64,000 nt of DNA from Gymnothorax reevesii (taxonomy: Eukaryota; Chordata; Actinopteri; Anguilliformes; Muraenidae), in contig CM056583.1 of the NCBI GenBank assembly GCA_029721435.1, positions 45,661,120-45,725,119 of the forward strand, written 5' to 3'. This document shows, in pieces, positions 46,976 through 56,459 of the stretch. The notes below the pieces were generated by a model, which did not search any database, was not told the DNA's origin, and saw only the letters and a list, made by a program, of their open reading frames with translations. The position numbers were made by a program, and so were the translations under genes. Position 1 is the first letter of the stretch. Every line of letters starts with the position of its first letter.

Positions 46976-47594
46976 TGTCTGGTTGTTGTGCCTTTGGGAG
47001 TACCAATAGATCCGAGAAGGGGTTTAAGATACACTGCCCGGCCAAAAAAAAGTCACCGTTTGGAAATTATTGAAAAAATTCTATAATTGGATAATTATTG
47101 CGGTTATTAATATGTTTCAGCTGGCAATAATCATTTTAACCCTGAATGATGAAGCACGTCACTAGTTATTTCTTAAAAAAATCATGTCGGAAGACACATC
47201 CTTTGATGGTGGAAAAGATGTTACATAATTTCAGAACGGGCAAGTTATTGGCCTGTATTTAGCAAAGACCAAAAAACCATGAAAGACAAAAATAAGTATG
47301 AGCAATCATTTTCACAAACAAATTTGCCACCACAAATTCCTGACCTTAAACGCATTAAAAGTTACTGGGATGTGCTCATGAAAGACTACCGAGTGGTTTA
47401 ACCATGTTGAGAAGACAAGATCTCAGCCAAAAATTATGGCATTTCTGATCCAAAATAAATGTTCTGACATTGCATATAGTTGTCAAAACTAAAAACTATT
47501 TAGATTTCCTTCTGATCCAAAAAGACAACAGATCTGGGAAATGAAGGTTAGCAGAGCCGGCTGGAAACCCACTTCATCTTCGTTTTTGTGTCAG
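46976..47594 (+). pseudogene. THAP-domain exon interrupted by a Tc1 fragment
   Basis: The first part (46976-47034) reads MSGCCAFGSTNRSEKGFKIH; the second (about 47489-47594) reads RFPSDPKRQQIWEMKVSRAG then WKPTSSSFLCQ and ends at a good donor GTAAGT. Together they follow the THAP pattern: Cys pair, GFKIHRFP, IW and W, then Cys. A residue expected to be the second zinc-binding Cys is Ser (FGS). The 450-bp gap holds Tc1-derived DNA beginning TACACTGCCCGGCC. The zinc finger would bind DNA in an intact transposase. It is inactive here. Confidence 0.65.
47029..47488 (+). mobile_element. Tc1 family C fragment inside the THAP exon
   Basis: Starts at a TA followed by CACTGCCCGGCCAAAAAAAA, then CAGCTGGCAATAATCATTTT and ATGTCGGAAGACACATCC, which match the element at 54540 (CAGCTGGCAATAATTATTTT, ATGTCAGAAGACATATG). 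Similarity to that family ends near 47280. The part after it looks like a different or heavily deleted 3' end. Confidence 0.6.
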
Positions 47595-48035
47595 GTAAGT
47601 TGCCTTGACGATGGAACAAATTTGCGTATGTGAGTTACCCAAAATTTACTCAACCACTTTTTTAATTTTATCGCATAATGATAAAATTCAGTTTATCACA
47701 TAACTGAATTTCAGGGAATTTCATGGAAAGCAAATGTAATTTCCCTTTGCTTTGAATGCATATTAACACTGCACCAATTACATCGCTCTGCTTACATAGT
47801 CTCTGAGTCAGACATTCACGGCTGAACGAGCAATGCTTTGTAAATTCAGTCAACTGAGTAGCTAGCATATTAGCTATATAAAGTGATATATAGGGTAATA
47901 TCAAAAATATGTGATATATATACACACACATGTAAAATATGAGCTGGGCTATGGGAAAAGTACTTCAGTTATGCAATGAACCTTAAATTTCATTCAGCAA
48001 GATTACGACTGTGCTGCCTTGGTAAAGGTTTGCAC

Positions 48036-49380
48036 TCTAGTGCCCCTTTTCCACCGAGCTGGTGGTGGTTTGGAGCCGGAGCCAGAGCCTGACTTGGCGC
48101 TGGTTCTTTCGTTTCCACAGCCTAAGCACCAGCTCCTGGCTCTTAAAACCGGTGTACTTGCTGGTCCAGAGCAAGCACCGATTACATGGGGCAGAGTTTA
48201 CCAACACGACCAGCACAGTTGCGGAAGTATTTTGAGCATTCTGCTTGAAGTAAATGTTGGGCTGTATAAGAAAGTGTCTCACAGGGTTGCTAACTTTCAC
48301 ACATTCGGCCCGAGTTTAAGTGGCATATTCACGTTCCTGTGCTGTATGTCAGCGATGATTAAATCAGCGTGTTTGTAAGAGATTCTCAGGCGAAATTGAA
48401 AATCTTGTGCATAGAGATTTTTCAGTTTCACATGCATGGTGGATTTTACCTCTAGTAACAGGGAAATCAATTATGACCCCCGACTTCTCACACTTTTCTT
48501 TACTCAGGCGTTGAAAGCAATGGAATTGCATAAAAACATTTCAAATTGTCTTATTTCATTTAAACAATTTGAACAATAGTGAAACACACACATTGCGTTG
48601 ATTGAATAATTACTGACTACGGCACAGGAACGTGAATGAAGCACTAAAACTCAAGCTGAATGCCTGAGAGTTGGCAGCCATATCTGCATGATGCGTTTAT
48701 ATTTCATTTTACTTTCTGCACCACTTATGTCTATAATAAGTATTATGAATATGAGTTAACTGGCCAGATAGGGCGTTTGAAAATTAGTTATTGCCATTAG
48801 TGAGCTTGAAGTCATTTCAAAACGAAACTACGTTAGATCGTTCAAAGTTACGAAGCTAGAATGAAATACGACAGTTGCTTTATTACCTGTCTGCTTCCTT
48901 GGGAAAAGTAAAGTAAAGTAAAAGAAAAGTAAAAAGTAAATGGATAGCGTGTTCCTATTATTACACCCTATTTCTGCACAAGGTTTTGGTATTTTTAACA
49001 TGCACGGACAACAATGCAAAGTTTGGTATGCGCCTTACATTGCTGCTTTTTAAATATCTGATCTTAATCCAGTACAAGATCATAGCAATCTAATTGGCTA
49101 TATTCCTTTTCCCCTCTAAAAACGATAAAACCTCAATGACAATAATAGTATTACTAAGCATAGAAACACAAGCATTATTTCAGTTTTATTTATGGTTTCC
49201 CACAGTCCTTACTGCATTTCTATATTGCCAGATGTAACGTGAGTGCAACTGAGAGAGACGCAGATCTCGAGCAACATTCATTTTCTCCTGGTCTGGTCTT
49301 AAATTACAATGACGTCTTAAATTGCTAAGCACTGGCATGAGCACCAGCACTCTGGTTCTTTTTGGTGGAAAAGGTGTATA
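48036..49380. mobile_element. DNA element with CCTTTTCCACC ends
   Basis: GTGCCCCTTTTCCACCGAGC near 48040 and its inverted partner GGTGGAAAAGGTGTATAGG near 49363 are followed inward by matching GAGCC/GGTTC-rich blocks (CTTTCGTTTCCACAG; CCAGCACTCTGGTTC). No transposase was found. It is nested in the TACTGAGAGTAGC element. Boundaries are approximate. Confidence 0.5.
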
Positions 49381-49766
49381 GGAGTTAAATTCTGCACTTT
49401 TGAAGCAGCACAGATTTGGGTGAATTGGTTTGCGAGGCTCATTTGGCAATAAGACCAGAATCGGTTCTAAACTCTGAATGTAGTCATGGCTAAAAGGGCT
49501 TTCTTAGGCACGAGGCGCAGCTGAATGACAATCCTAAGGATGGCGGAAATAAATGCACTTTTTCCTGAGCATTATACGCATGACAAAAAGGCATCCGGTG
49601 TGTAAAGACCCGTATTGTTAATACTGTCATTATTTTACACGTAGATCTGTGCTCGTTTCGGGGGGGCCTGACTACTCACTGCCCCATATATGCCCTCGCT
49701 AAAAGATGGAAACAAGATGGCGTTCAAATACAGAGTTGTCGCTACTCTCAGTATAAAGTGACTCTA

Positions 49767-51700
49767 TACTAAGGGAACCAGGTGGATCATGGGATGTGTA
49801 ATTCTAAGACTAACGGGGTAGCATGTCTGCACCTTTTTACAGAGCCTTTAATGGCTGTGCATTTGGCAATGGCACAACAGAGGAGCATACTAAGAAGTGG
49901 GATTAGTGGGTTAGTGAGGTATGATGAGCCGAAACCCAGGGTTTTCAATGCAACAAAGGTGGCCCTCTTAATCTGCATGACAACATACAGCAGTGGTTCC
50001 CAAACTCAGTCTTGGCAGGCCCGTGTGTATGCAAGTTTTTGATCCAACCAAAATTACAACAAAAGAATTTTAGCAAGTTGCAAATTTTCCTTGAGGATGA
50101 GTTACTTCTCTTATTGATCAACATCTGGCCAAAAAAAAAAATGCAATACCAAAGGACTGCGTTTAAGCCCCAAGTTCATTTTGTGGTTCTTGCAAAATGG
50201 CAAACAATCACATAAAAAGAGGTGACATTAACCACTGGAGAAAGGGTTCCTAGTAAGTACTACATGTCCAATAGTGTAGTCGAACATGTCATATGGTATT
50301 TCTGATGTAACAGGATTGAACAATCTTACATGAAAAGGACCTGGCTGGAAATGTTTTTGCTTATTAAAATAATATCCCCAAAATATGAGTTTCGGGGATA
50401 TCATGGTTTCGCCCCACCCACGTACGCAGATTTTAGCAGTTTGCCTGAAAACTCACAAAATACTTTACATTGGTATCTCAATTTTGGCACATTGGTAGAT
50501 ATGGTAGAGAGGATGACAGGGCTTAAAGTTCTCCGTCCTGGAGATTCCCTAGAGGCTATTTATGAGATCGATGCAGATTTGCAAAAAAAAAATAAAAAGT
50601 TATATTGGGGGGGGGGTCTAGCCATGGCCGCGATGTCAATGAAAAAAATGTTAAAATGCTGCATATACTTGCTAGTGAGGTGATTTCCAAACTGCGATGC
50701 ATCCCTCCCCAAGGAAATAAAGTAAATTTAAACATCTATGAAGATATGCAGCTCAGAGTGCACTCAGTAGGGTGCCGCTGGCTGCTGAGCTCTGATGTAA
50801 CCTGACACCAAGCATTATTTTAGCGTCAACCAGCAAGCGTTTGTTGTGTCGTGTTGGAGTAACTTAACTGGCAGATCAGCAATGTGACGTCATGATTCAT
50901 AGTGCTGCGGATTTTAACGGTGAAGTTATGAAATTCGCTCAGTATGGATGACAGTGTCCAAAAGATGAAATCACTAGGAATAATGTCAGTCAGTGGATTT
51001 TTTCTTCAATATCGAAAGTGGATTACACCATGTGAACATCAGATATGATCTAAATATATAACGTTAGCCTATATTTACTGGGAAGGTAGCAGTGGCCAAA
51101 TCCCAGTGACGGTCCGTTGGCAGAAACAGAGGGCCAGCAACAACCTCACCTTTCACTTCTTAATGACAGACACCTCTCGCAGTTTACCTCCCTGATTAGA
51201 AACAGTTGCTCAGACTGATTGGAAGACGAGAATCTTATTTATTTCTGAAAGCCTTGTTATACATTGCGTTACGAAATCATACGTCGTTTACTTCTGCACA
51301 CCAATGGCTACGGAAAATATCAATAGCCTATGTCTTTATAATTTCTGGATTTGCGTAAATTAGTTCGCGAGGTTCATTGAGCAATAAGCCATGAAAATCC
51401 GTTCTATAGTCTGAATGTAGTGATAGCTAAAGAGCGTTGTTCGGTACGATGCACAGCTGAGTGATAACAAAAATAATTGCTGCCGAGTCCGCGAAAGTTT
51501 CGGATTTTTCAGATTGTCATCCTTGCGGAATCACATCAACAAAGCCAATCGCTTTGTCATAAACATTTCTTAATCATAACGTGTTACGCATTGGTGGTGG
51601 CTGTTCTGTTAACTGTTTGATTGTTAACCATTCAAACCTGATCGCAAACAGTTTAAGAGCAATTATCCGGGAAAGGTAATGTTACTGAAGGCCTTCCTGA
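49767..51700. other. Mostly gene-free stretch with one unidentified ORF
   Basis: Includes a repeat end (CAGTGGTTCCCAAACTCAGT at 49991) and an open frame at 50330-50683 (117 codons; middle part includes YHGFAPPTYADFSS and RPGDSLEAIYEID). A related overlapping frame continues to 50805. The frame looks more protein-like than chance ORFs here but matches no family I can name. It may be a transposon or retroelement piece. Confidence 0.35.
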
Positions 51701-51714
51701 CATCTGACGGTACG

Positions 51715-52075
51715 CCACTGCCAAATCCTCATCATAGAAGCCACCAAAACGTTCAGCACACGGTCCATGTTTGTATTGGTGGCCTCGTCAGCATTTAGAG
51801 AAAAATAAATCATGTTCAACTTGTCTGATAACTGTTTTTTTTTTATCTGAGTGGAAATTCCATGGATGTACTCATATGACGCCTGTGTGTTTTAGTTTTA
51901 GTGGACCATGTACTAGTGAACTTTACCGTTATGAAACTGTATGAAACAGCAAACTTCTAATAAAGTCATCAATCAATGACTGTGCAACTGTGAACGAAAG
52001 GTCGTGCTCTGCAATAAATGTGCAGATACGCACTTTATGATTTCACACACGATCGGTCATTGATTCGTTGTTGTT
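51715..52075 (-). pseudogene. Inverted partial copy of the hAT transposase
   Basis: The reverse complement of this block matches 52586-52870: both contain CGATCGTGTGTG/CAGATCGTGTGTG, CATAAAGTGCGTATCTGCAC and GAGGCCACCAATACAAACAT. Part of the middle is missing. It lies head-to-head with the transposase remnant on its right and encodes the same peptide region in fragments. Confidence 0.75.
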
Positions 52076-52179
52076 ATGTATTCTTACATTATCTTGCAAT
52101 TAAAAAAGCATTGTTACGTGTGCAAATCCACTGTTCTGGGTGATGTTTTAGATCAACCGTGTCTGCAACTACTGTATCA

Positions 52180-53200
52180 TGATTGGTTGGTGTATTTACC
52201 GCGTTGCATTGTTTGACTCAAAATATTACCCACGTGTGCTGTCACTGCTGTGGTACCGGTTCAGTCTGCGAAAAATCATGGAGCGGTTAGTTGTGAAGGA
52301 AGGATCAGACATGACTAATATTGACAGCACTGTCAAAAACAAATGGAGGTGGGCTTGGTTGGATGAGGAAGGTGACACAGGAAAGCCATTCAGGTCCTGG
52401 TGTCAAAAATGGAAGGAACCAGGAGCTTGTTTCTGTTGTGTTTGCAGCAGAAAGCTGTTGTATGGTTCAAACGGCAAAAAAAGCTTTTCAAGCACAACAT
52501 TGAACCAGGTCACAGGGCTGCTGTCAGAGCTCTCCAACACTGTACAGTGCTACCAGGTGCGTCAACAACGAGTGAGGATGCTCGCCAATCAATGACAGAT
52601 CGTGTGTGCAATCATAAAGTGCGTATCTGCACATTTATTGCAGAGCACGATCTTTCGTTCGCGGTAGCACAGCCACTTGCTGAACTGATTAAAACTGTTG
52701 CACAGGACAAAAATGCACTGTCTAGATTAACAGTTTCAATCACACAGGCGTCATATGTGTGCACTCACGGACAAGCTGAACAACATTTATTTTTCCCTAA
52801 ATGTTGATGAGGCCACCAATACAAACATGGACCGTGTGCTGAACGTTTTGGTGCGCTATTATGATGAGGATTCGGGCAAAGTTGTTACTCATCACTTGGC
52901 CTCAAGAAAAGCCAATATTGCTGATACAACAACCCTCACAATTGAGCTGACAGATGTCATAAAATCCTATCGCCTAAACTGGAACCAAGCTGTCAGCATT
53001 CTGCTGGACAACTGTGCTGTCATGAGAGGAAAGAAGGCTGGAGTGGAGACAATGGTCAGGAAGGAGAACCCTGCATTGCTTGATACCAGTGGAGATACAG
53101 TGCACATGGTATGCACTCCTCAGCAGTGTGTAAAAAGAATAACATGATTTGACTGTTTTGCTAGACTAGTGTTAACTAAGTCTGAGCAGGTGCAGTTAGT
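52180..53200 (+). pseudogene. hAT transposase remnant (BED finger and part of the core)
   Basis: The frame 52179-52595 gives KNKWRWAWLDEEGD and a BED-like finger, CFCCVCSRKLLYGSNGKKSF. The frame then shifts near 52490 to VRICTFIAEHDLSFAVAQPL (52400-52807). A second shift near 52790 leads to FSLNVDEATNTNMDRVLNVL, TTLTIELTDVIKS and SILLDNCAVMRGKKAGVE (52755-53147). The Asp in FSLNVDEATN is in the expected place for the first catalytic Asp of SCAND3/ZBED5-type hAT proteins, and LDNCAVM follows as in that group. The C-terminal dimerisation domain is absent. It is inactive. Confidence 0.75.
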
Positions 53201-53790
53201 ATATTAAAGATTTGTCAATATTGCCAATGCAACATTACAGCCTGGTAATACTACTTTTTCTCTGGACTGGCATTTTTATTTAAAAGGTTGTAACAGCTTA
53301 CCTCCATTTAGTGTAAGTCAACATACAATTTGCTCCCACCCAAAAAGGCGTGTGGGGATGAAAATTTGCACCGTGGGCCCTGCGGGTGCTTCGCGCCCGC
53401 GCATGTGTACTCAAAAAAAATTGCCAAGGTTGGCAGGTCTGCTGCTACGCACTTTTGCTTTAAAGTCCTACAGTAATTTTAATATTTGAAATAGACCAGA
53501 CTAGCAATAGACAGACTACAACTTCAGCAGGTGTTTATGTTAAAATGAAGCACGAATTGTACACATACACAATTAAGGCATTTGAGAACTGTGAAGTTGC
53601 ATATCACCCTATTTATTGGTGTTTGCTGGGCGCACAATGTTGTTTATATTTCTCTTATATGGCCATTGTCTAGGACAGGGGCCAGGGCTAGACCGTTGCA
53701 AGCTTAGAGCCCCTTTCAGAATGTCTTATCCCACGTCTGAAATTTTCAGTCCTGGGATTTTTTTTTGCTTTAAGCCCTGGGATGAACTGG
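53201..53790. other. Gene-free stretch
   Basis: No supported gene; short Gly/Cys-rich ORFs result from base composition. Confidence 0.35.
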
Positions 53791-54060
53791 TTAGATTTTG
53801 GGCAAGTATGCACTCCTAGGTTTGCCATAAGGCGGCGCTGTATACTGAAAAAAAGCAGTTTTTTAACCTGATCTTTGGAACAATTACTTCTAAAGACCTC
53901 AAATTTGGTGGATATGGTACAGAGGATGTACGGATTAGATTTTGGGCAAGTATGCACTCCTAGTTATGCCACCAGGTGGCGCAATATATTGAAAAAATCA
54001 GTTTAACCATATCTCTGGAACAATTACTTACACAGACCTCAAATTTGCCTCATATTGTAG
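53791..54060 (+). repeat. Tandem repeat, about 143-bp unit, two copies
   Basis: GGGCAAGTATGCACTCCTAG occurs at about 53799 and 53944. The blocks after each (GCGGCGCTGTATA and GTGGCGCAATATA; GGAACAATTACTT; GACCTCAAATTTG) match in order. It is non-coding; the two copies are diverged. Confidence 0.75.
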
Positions 54061-54160
54061 GTCTAGTAAAGGGGAATCTATTAAAAGGGGGCTTCGAGGA
54101 TTTGGGAATTTCGGGGATCTACCCCTTGCTGTCGGCTGCCGACAGCGTAGGTCTAGTATG

Positions 54161-54226
54161 TAATTTTGGTTCAAACAAAAACCAGCATACACCAGGGGAC
54201 CTCCAGGACAGAGTTTGGGAACCGCA
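54161..54226 (-). repeat. Inverted end of the CAGTGGTTC repeat
   Basis: Its reverse complement begins GCGGTTCCCAAACTCTGTCC and includes TGTATGCTGGTTTTTG. It matches the ends at 28064 and 49991. It could be the right end of an element starting at 49991, which would then enclose the hAT remnant, but no target duplication supports that. Confidence 0.45.
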
Positions 54227-54539
54227 ACTCCAGATAATTCACAAACCATTTTGTGAGGCAGTTTAAATATAGGAACCACTTTCTTCCTGTGGAACTTTCT
54301 AAAGAACCATTTTCTCTCTACTGAACTATGCTTTTGATTTTGGGGTGAACTCTCCCTTTAACTCCCCTATAATTGTTTGCTCACTTCACAACATCACATT
54401 GTGCACTAACTGGCATAGCAGGCACCTCCAGCAGGCTCCATCATGGTTGTTACTGCAGAGTTGCAATCTGCGCCCTTTGGGGAAAATGTAGAACAGGAAA
54501 GGTCTACTAAAGGTCCCCACATAGATTACACTGTTAGTG

Positions 54540-55977
54540 TACACTGCCCATCCAAACAAAATTCGCTGTTTAGATGTAACCCAATAGCACTTTGACCGTG
54601 CGATACCGCCTGAAACTTCTGTTCCCTAGACCGCCTCAAACCGCCTCTCTCTTGTAATACTTGTTATACTTGATTTTCAATTCATATCGGCCAAAAGTAG
54701 ACTCCAAAATCCAATGTCAAAAATACGGAAATTACCAAGATTTTCCAAGGAACAGAGGTAATCTATATATAATGAGATTAAGTGCTATTGGGTTAAATAA
54801 GAAAACACTCGAGCCCATGAGAGAATCATTCTTGCGGAGATAGACGCATTTCAGCTGGCAATAATTATTTTAATCCTGATTCAGTACGTAGCTTCTCATT
54901 TCTAAAAAAAAACTATGTCAGAAGACATATGTCATGGTCCTTGAAAAGATGTTATTGTGTTTCAAGAGAGGCAAATTATTGGCCAGCATCAAGCAGACAA
55001 AAGCTAAGGGGATGGCTGAAATCACTGGAATTAGGTCAGGAACTGCCCAACAATTTATTAAAACCTGGAAGGATAGTGGTGAACTGTCAACTTGGCGGAG
55101 GAAATGGACAGGAGAAAAATCATGACTGTTCCTGATCGGAGATGATTAAAATGCTCAGTGAAGTCTCATCTTAAAACAAAAAATAAACATTAGAACTCTG
55201 GCCATGTTTAATGATGAAGGTAAGAGCATTTCCATGCACACAATGCAGCAAGAACTTGGAGGATAGGGACTAAACTGCAGCGTGGCCACAAGAATTCCAC
55301 TTGTTAGTGAGGCTTATCGGGAAAGAAACAACCTCAATTTGCAAGAAAGCATAAAAAGATCATGTGGTCTAAATCAGACCGGATTTACCCTATTCCAGAG
55401 CGATAGGCACGTCATGGTAAGACAGGAAGCCAATGAAGCGATGCACCAGTCATGTTTAATGCCCACTGTACAAGCCTCTGGAGGGAGTGTTATGATCTGG
55501 GGTTGCTTCAATCGATCAGGTCTTGGCTCAGCACTGTTCTGCAGCAACAATGAATTCAGCAGACTATTGGAATACACCGAATGACCAGTAACCCATCAAT
55601 GGACTTTTCAATCCTTGATGGCACTGGCATATTCTTGGATGACAATGCCAAGATTCATCAGGCTTAAATTGAGAGAGTGGTTCATCGAGCATGAGGAATC
55701 GTGCTCACACATGAACTGGCCACCTCAATCTGGACCTAAAACAATTGAGTCTTTGGGATGTGCTGGAGAAGGCTTAATGGAGTGGTTTGACTCAACCATT
55801 GTCAATACAATCTCTCTGCAAAAATGAATGCAAATCTGGTCGGAAATAAAAGTATGACAGTGAATAAGACTGTAAAAACAATGCCAAAAAAAAAAAAAGT
55901 GTGTGCGCACCGTGATCAAAGCTAAAGTTGGCCCAACAAAATATTGAAGCGTGTGACTTTCTTGGATGGGCAGTGCA
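54540..55977 (+). mobile_element. Tc1-like element, family C
   Basis: The ends TACACTGCCCATCCAA (54539) and TTGGATGGGCAGTGCATA (about 55962-55979) are inverted repeats. The interior carries one transposase on the + strand. The size of 1.44 kb fits Tc1. The 5' region is shared with the fragment at 47029. The TA duplication is imperfect at the right edge (CATA). Confidence 0.8.
54915..55830 (+). pseudogene. Tc1 family C transposase, heavily mutated
   Basis: The start ATGTCAGAAGACATATG (54915) gives MSEDI and then stops. The N-terminal half is readable only across frames. The frame 55282-55584 gives GFTLFQSDRHVMVRQEANEA and SGGSVMIWGCFNRSGLGSA, a core block typical of Tc1. The Asp 1 segment reads GLNQTGF instead of SDESRF, so Asp 1 is lost. 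LDDNAKIHQA (Asp 2) is in a shifted frame near 55637, and GPKTIESLG replaces the Pro-Asp-Leu-Asn-Pro-Ile-Glu block, keeping the Glu. It is inactive. Confidence 0.75.
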
Positions 55978-56430
55978 TATAAAAGCTAGAGAAAAAGGGG
56001 AAAAAAAAAAAATGAACAAAACATTCAGCGATAAATTTGACATGCAATTTTCAGGATGTACATAAAAGATCTTACCCCTCATTTCCCTCAATGACCGCAT
56101 GCACATGCATGTCTTGAAACTAGTATGGCATTTTATATGTAACATTGGCACAAATTGTTTTGGGATTGTAATTGCAGAGTGACGCAGACATCAGCTCACA
56201 GGTATAAATGCTCACATTGGCGTAGGACGCTTTCGCATGCTGTGGCGTAGGCTCTGCATTGATTCACTGCAGAGGTATTAATCAGCCTTTAGTTGTGCTT
56301 GTGCATAGCGTCATTTCACAGCCGCAAAGCATGTTTCAACAGCAGAAAAAAATGCTTTCAGAGGCCCCAGTGTCATCTGGGGTTGGTAAGTCCATGGCAA
56401 AGAACCAAGAATTAAAAAAAACAAACACTA
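55978..56430. other. Short intergenic stretch between Tc1 element and sema4d 3' end
   Basis: No gene recognised. It holds A-runs and unclassified sequence downstream of the sema4d cleavage site. Confidence 0.4.
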
Positions 56431-56453
56431 TCCCAACAAAGGTCGAGTACAGA

Positions 56454-56459
56454 TTTATT
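56454..56459 (-). terminator. sema4d: sema4d poly(A) signal
   Basis: AATAAA on the - strand. About 25 bases further along that strand is TGTTTGTTTTTTTT, a strong T/GT-rich downstream element. It implies a 3'UTR of about 2.4 kb (58840 to about 56430). Confidence 0.6.

Larger units (their letters stand above)
46816..49766 (+). mobile_element. DNA transposon with TACTGAGAGTAGC ends and a THAP exon
   Basis: The left end AGAGTCCCTCTATACTGAGAG then TAGCAAC (about 46816-46845) is the inverted complement of the right end near 49738-49766 (CTACTCTCAGTATAAAGTGA then CTCT). A THAP-type exon lies near the left end on the + strand. The interior is filled by a Tc1 fragment (47029-47488) and a second element with its own ends (48036-49380). 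THAP fingers occur in P-element-like and some other DNA transposases; the class of this one is not settled. Confidence 0.55.
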
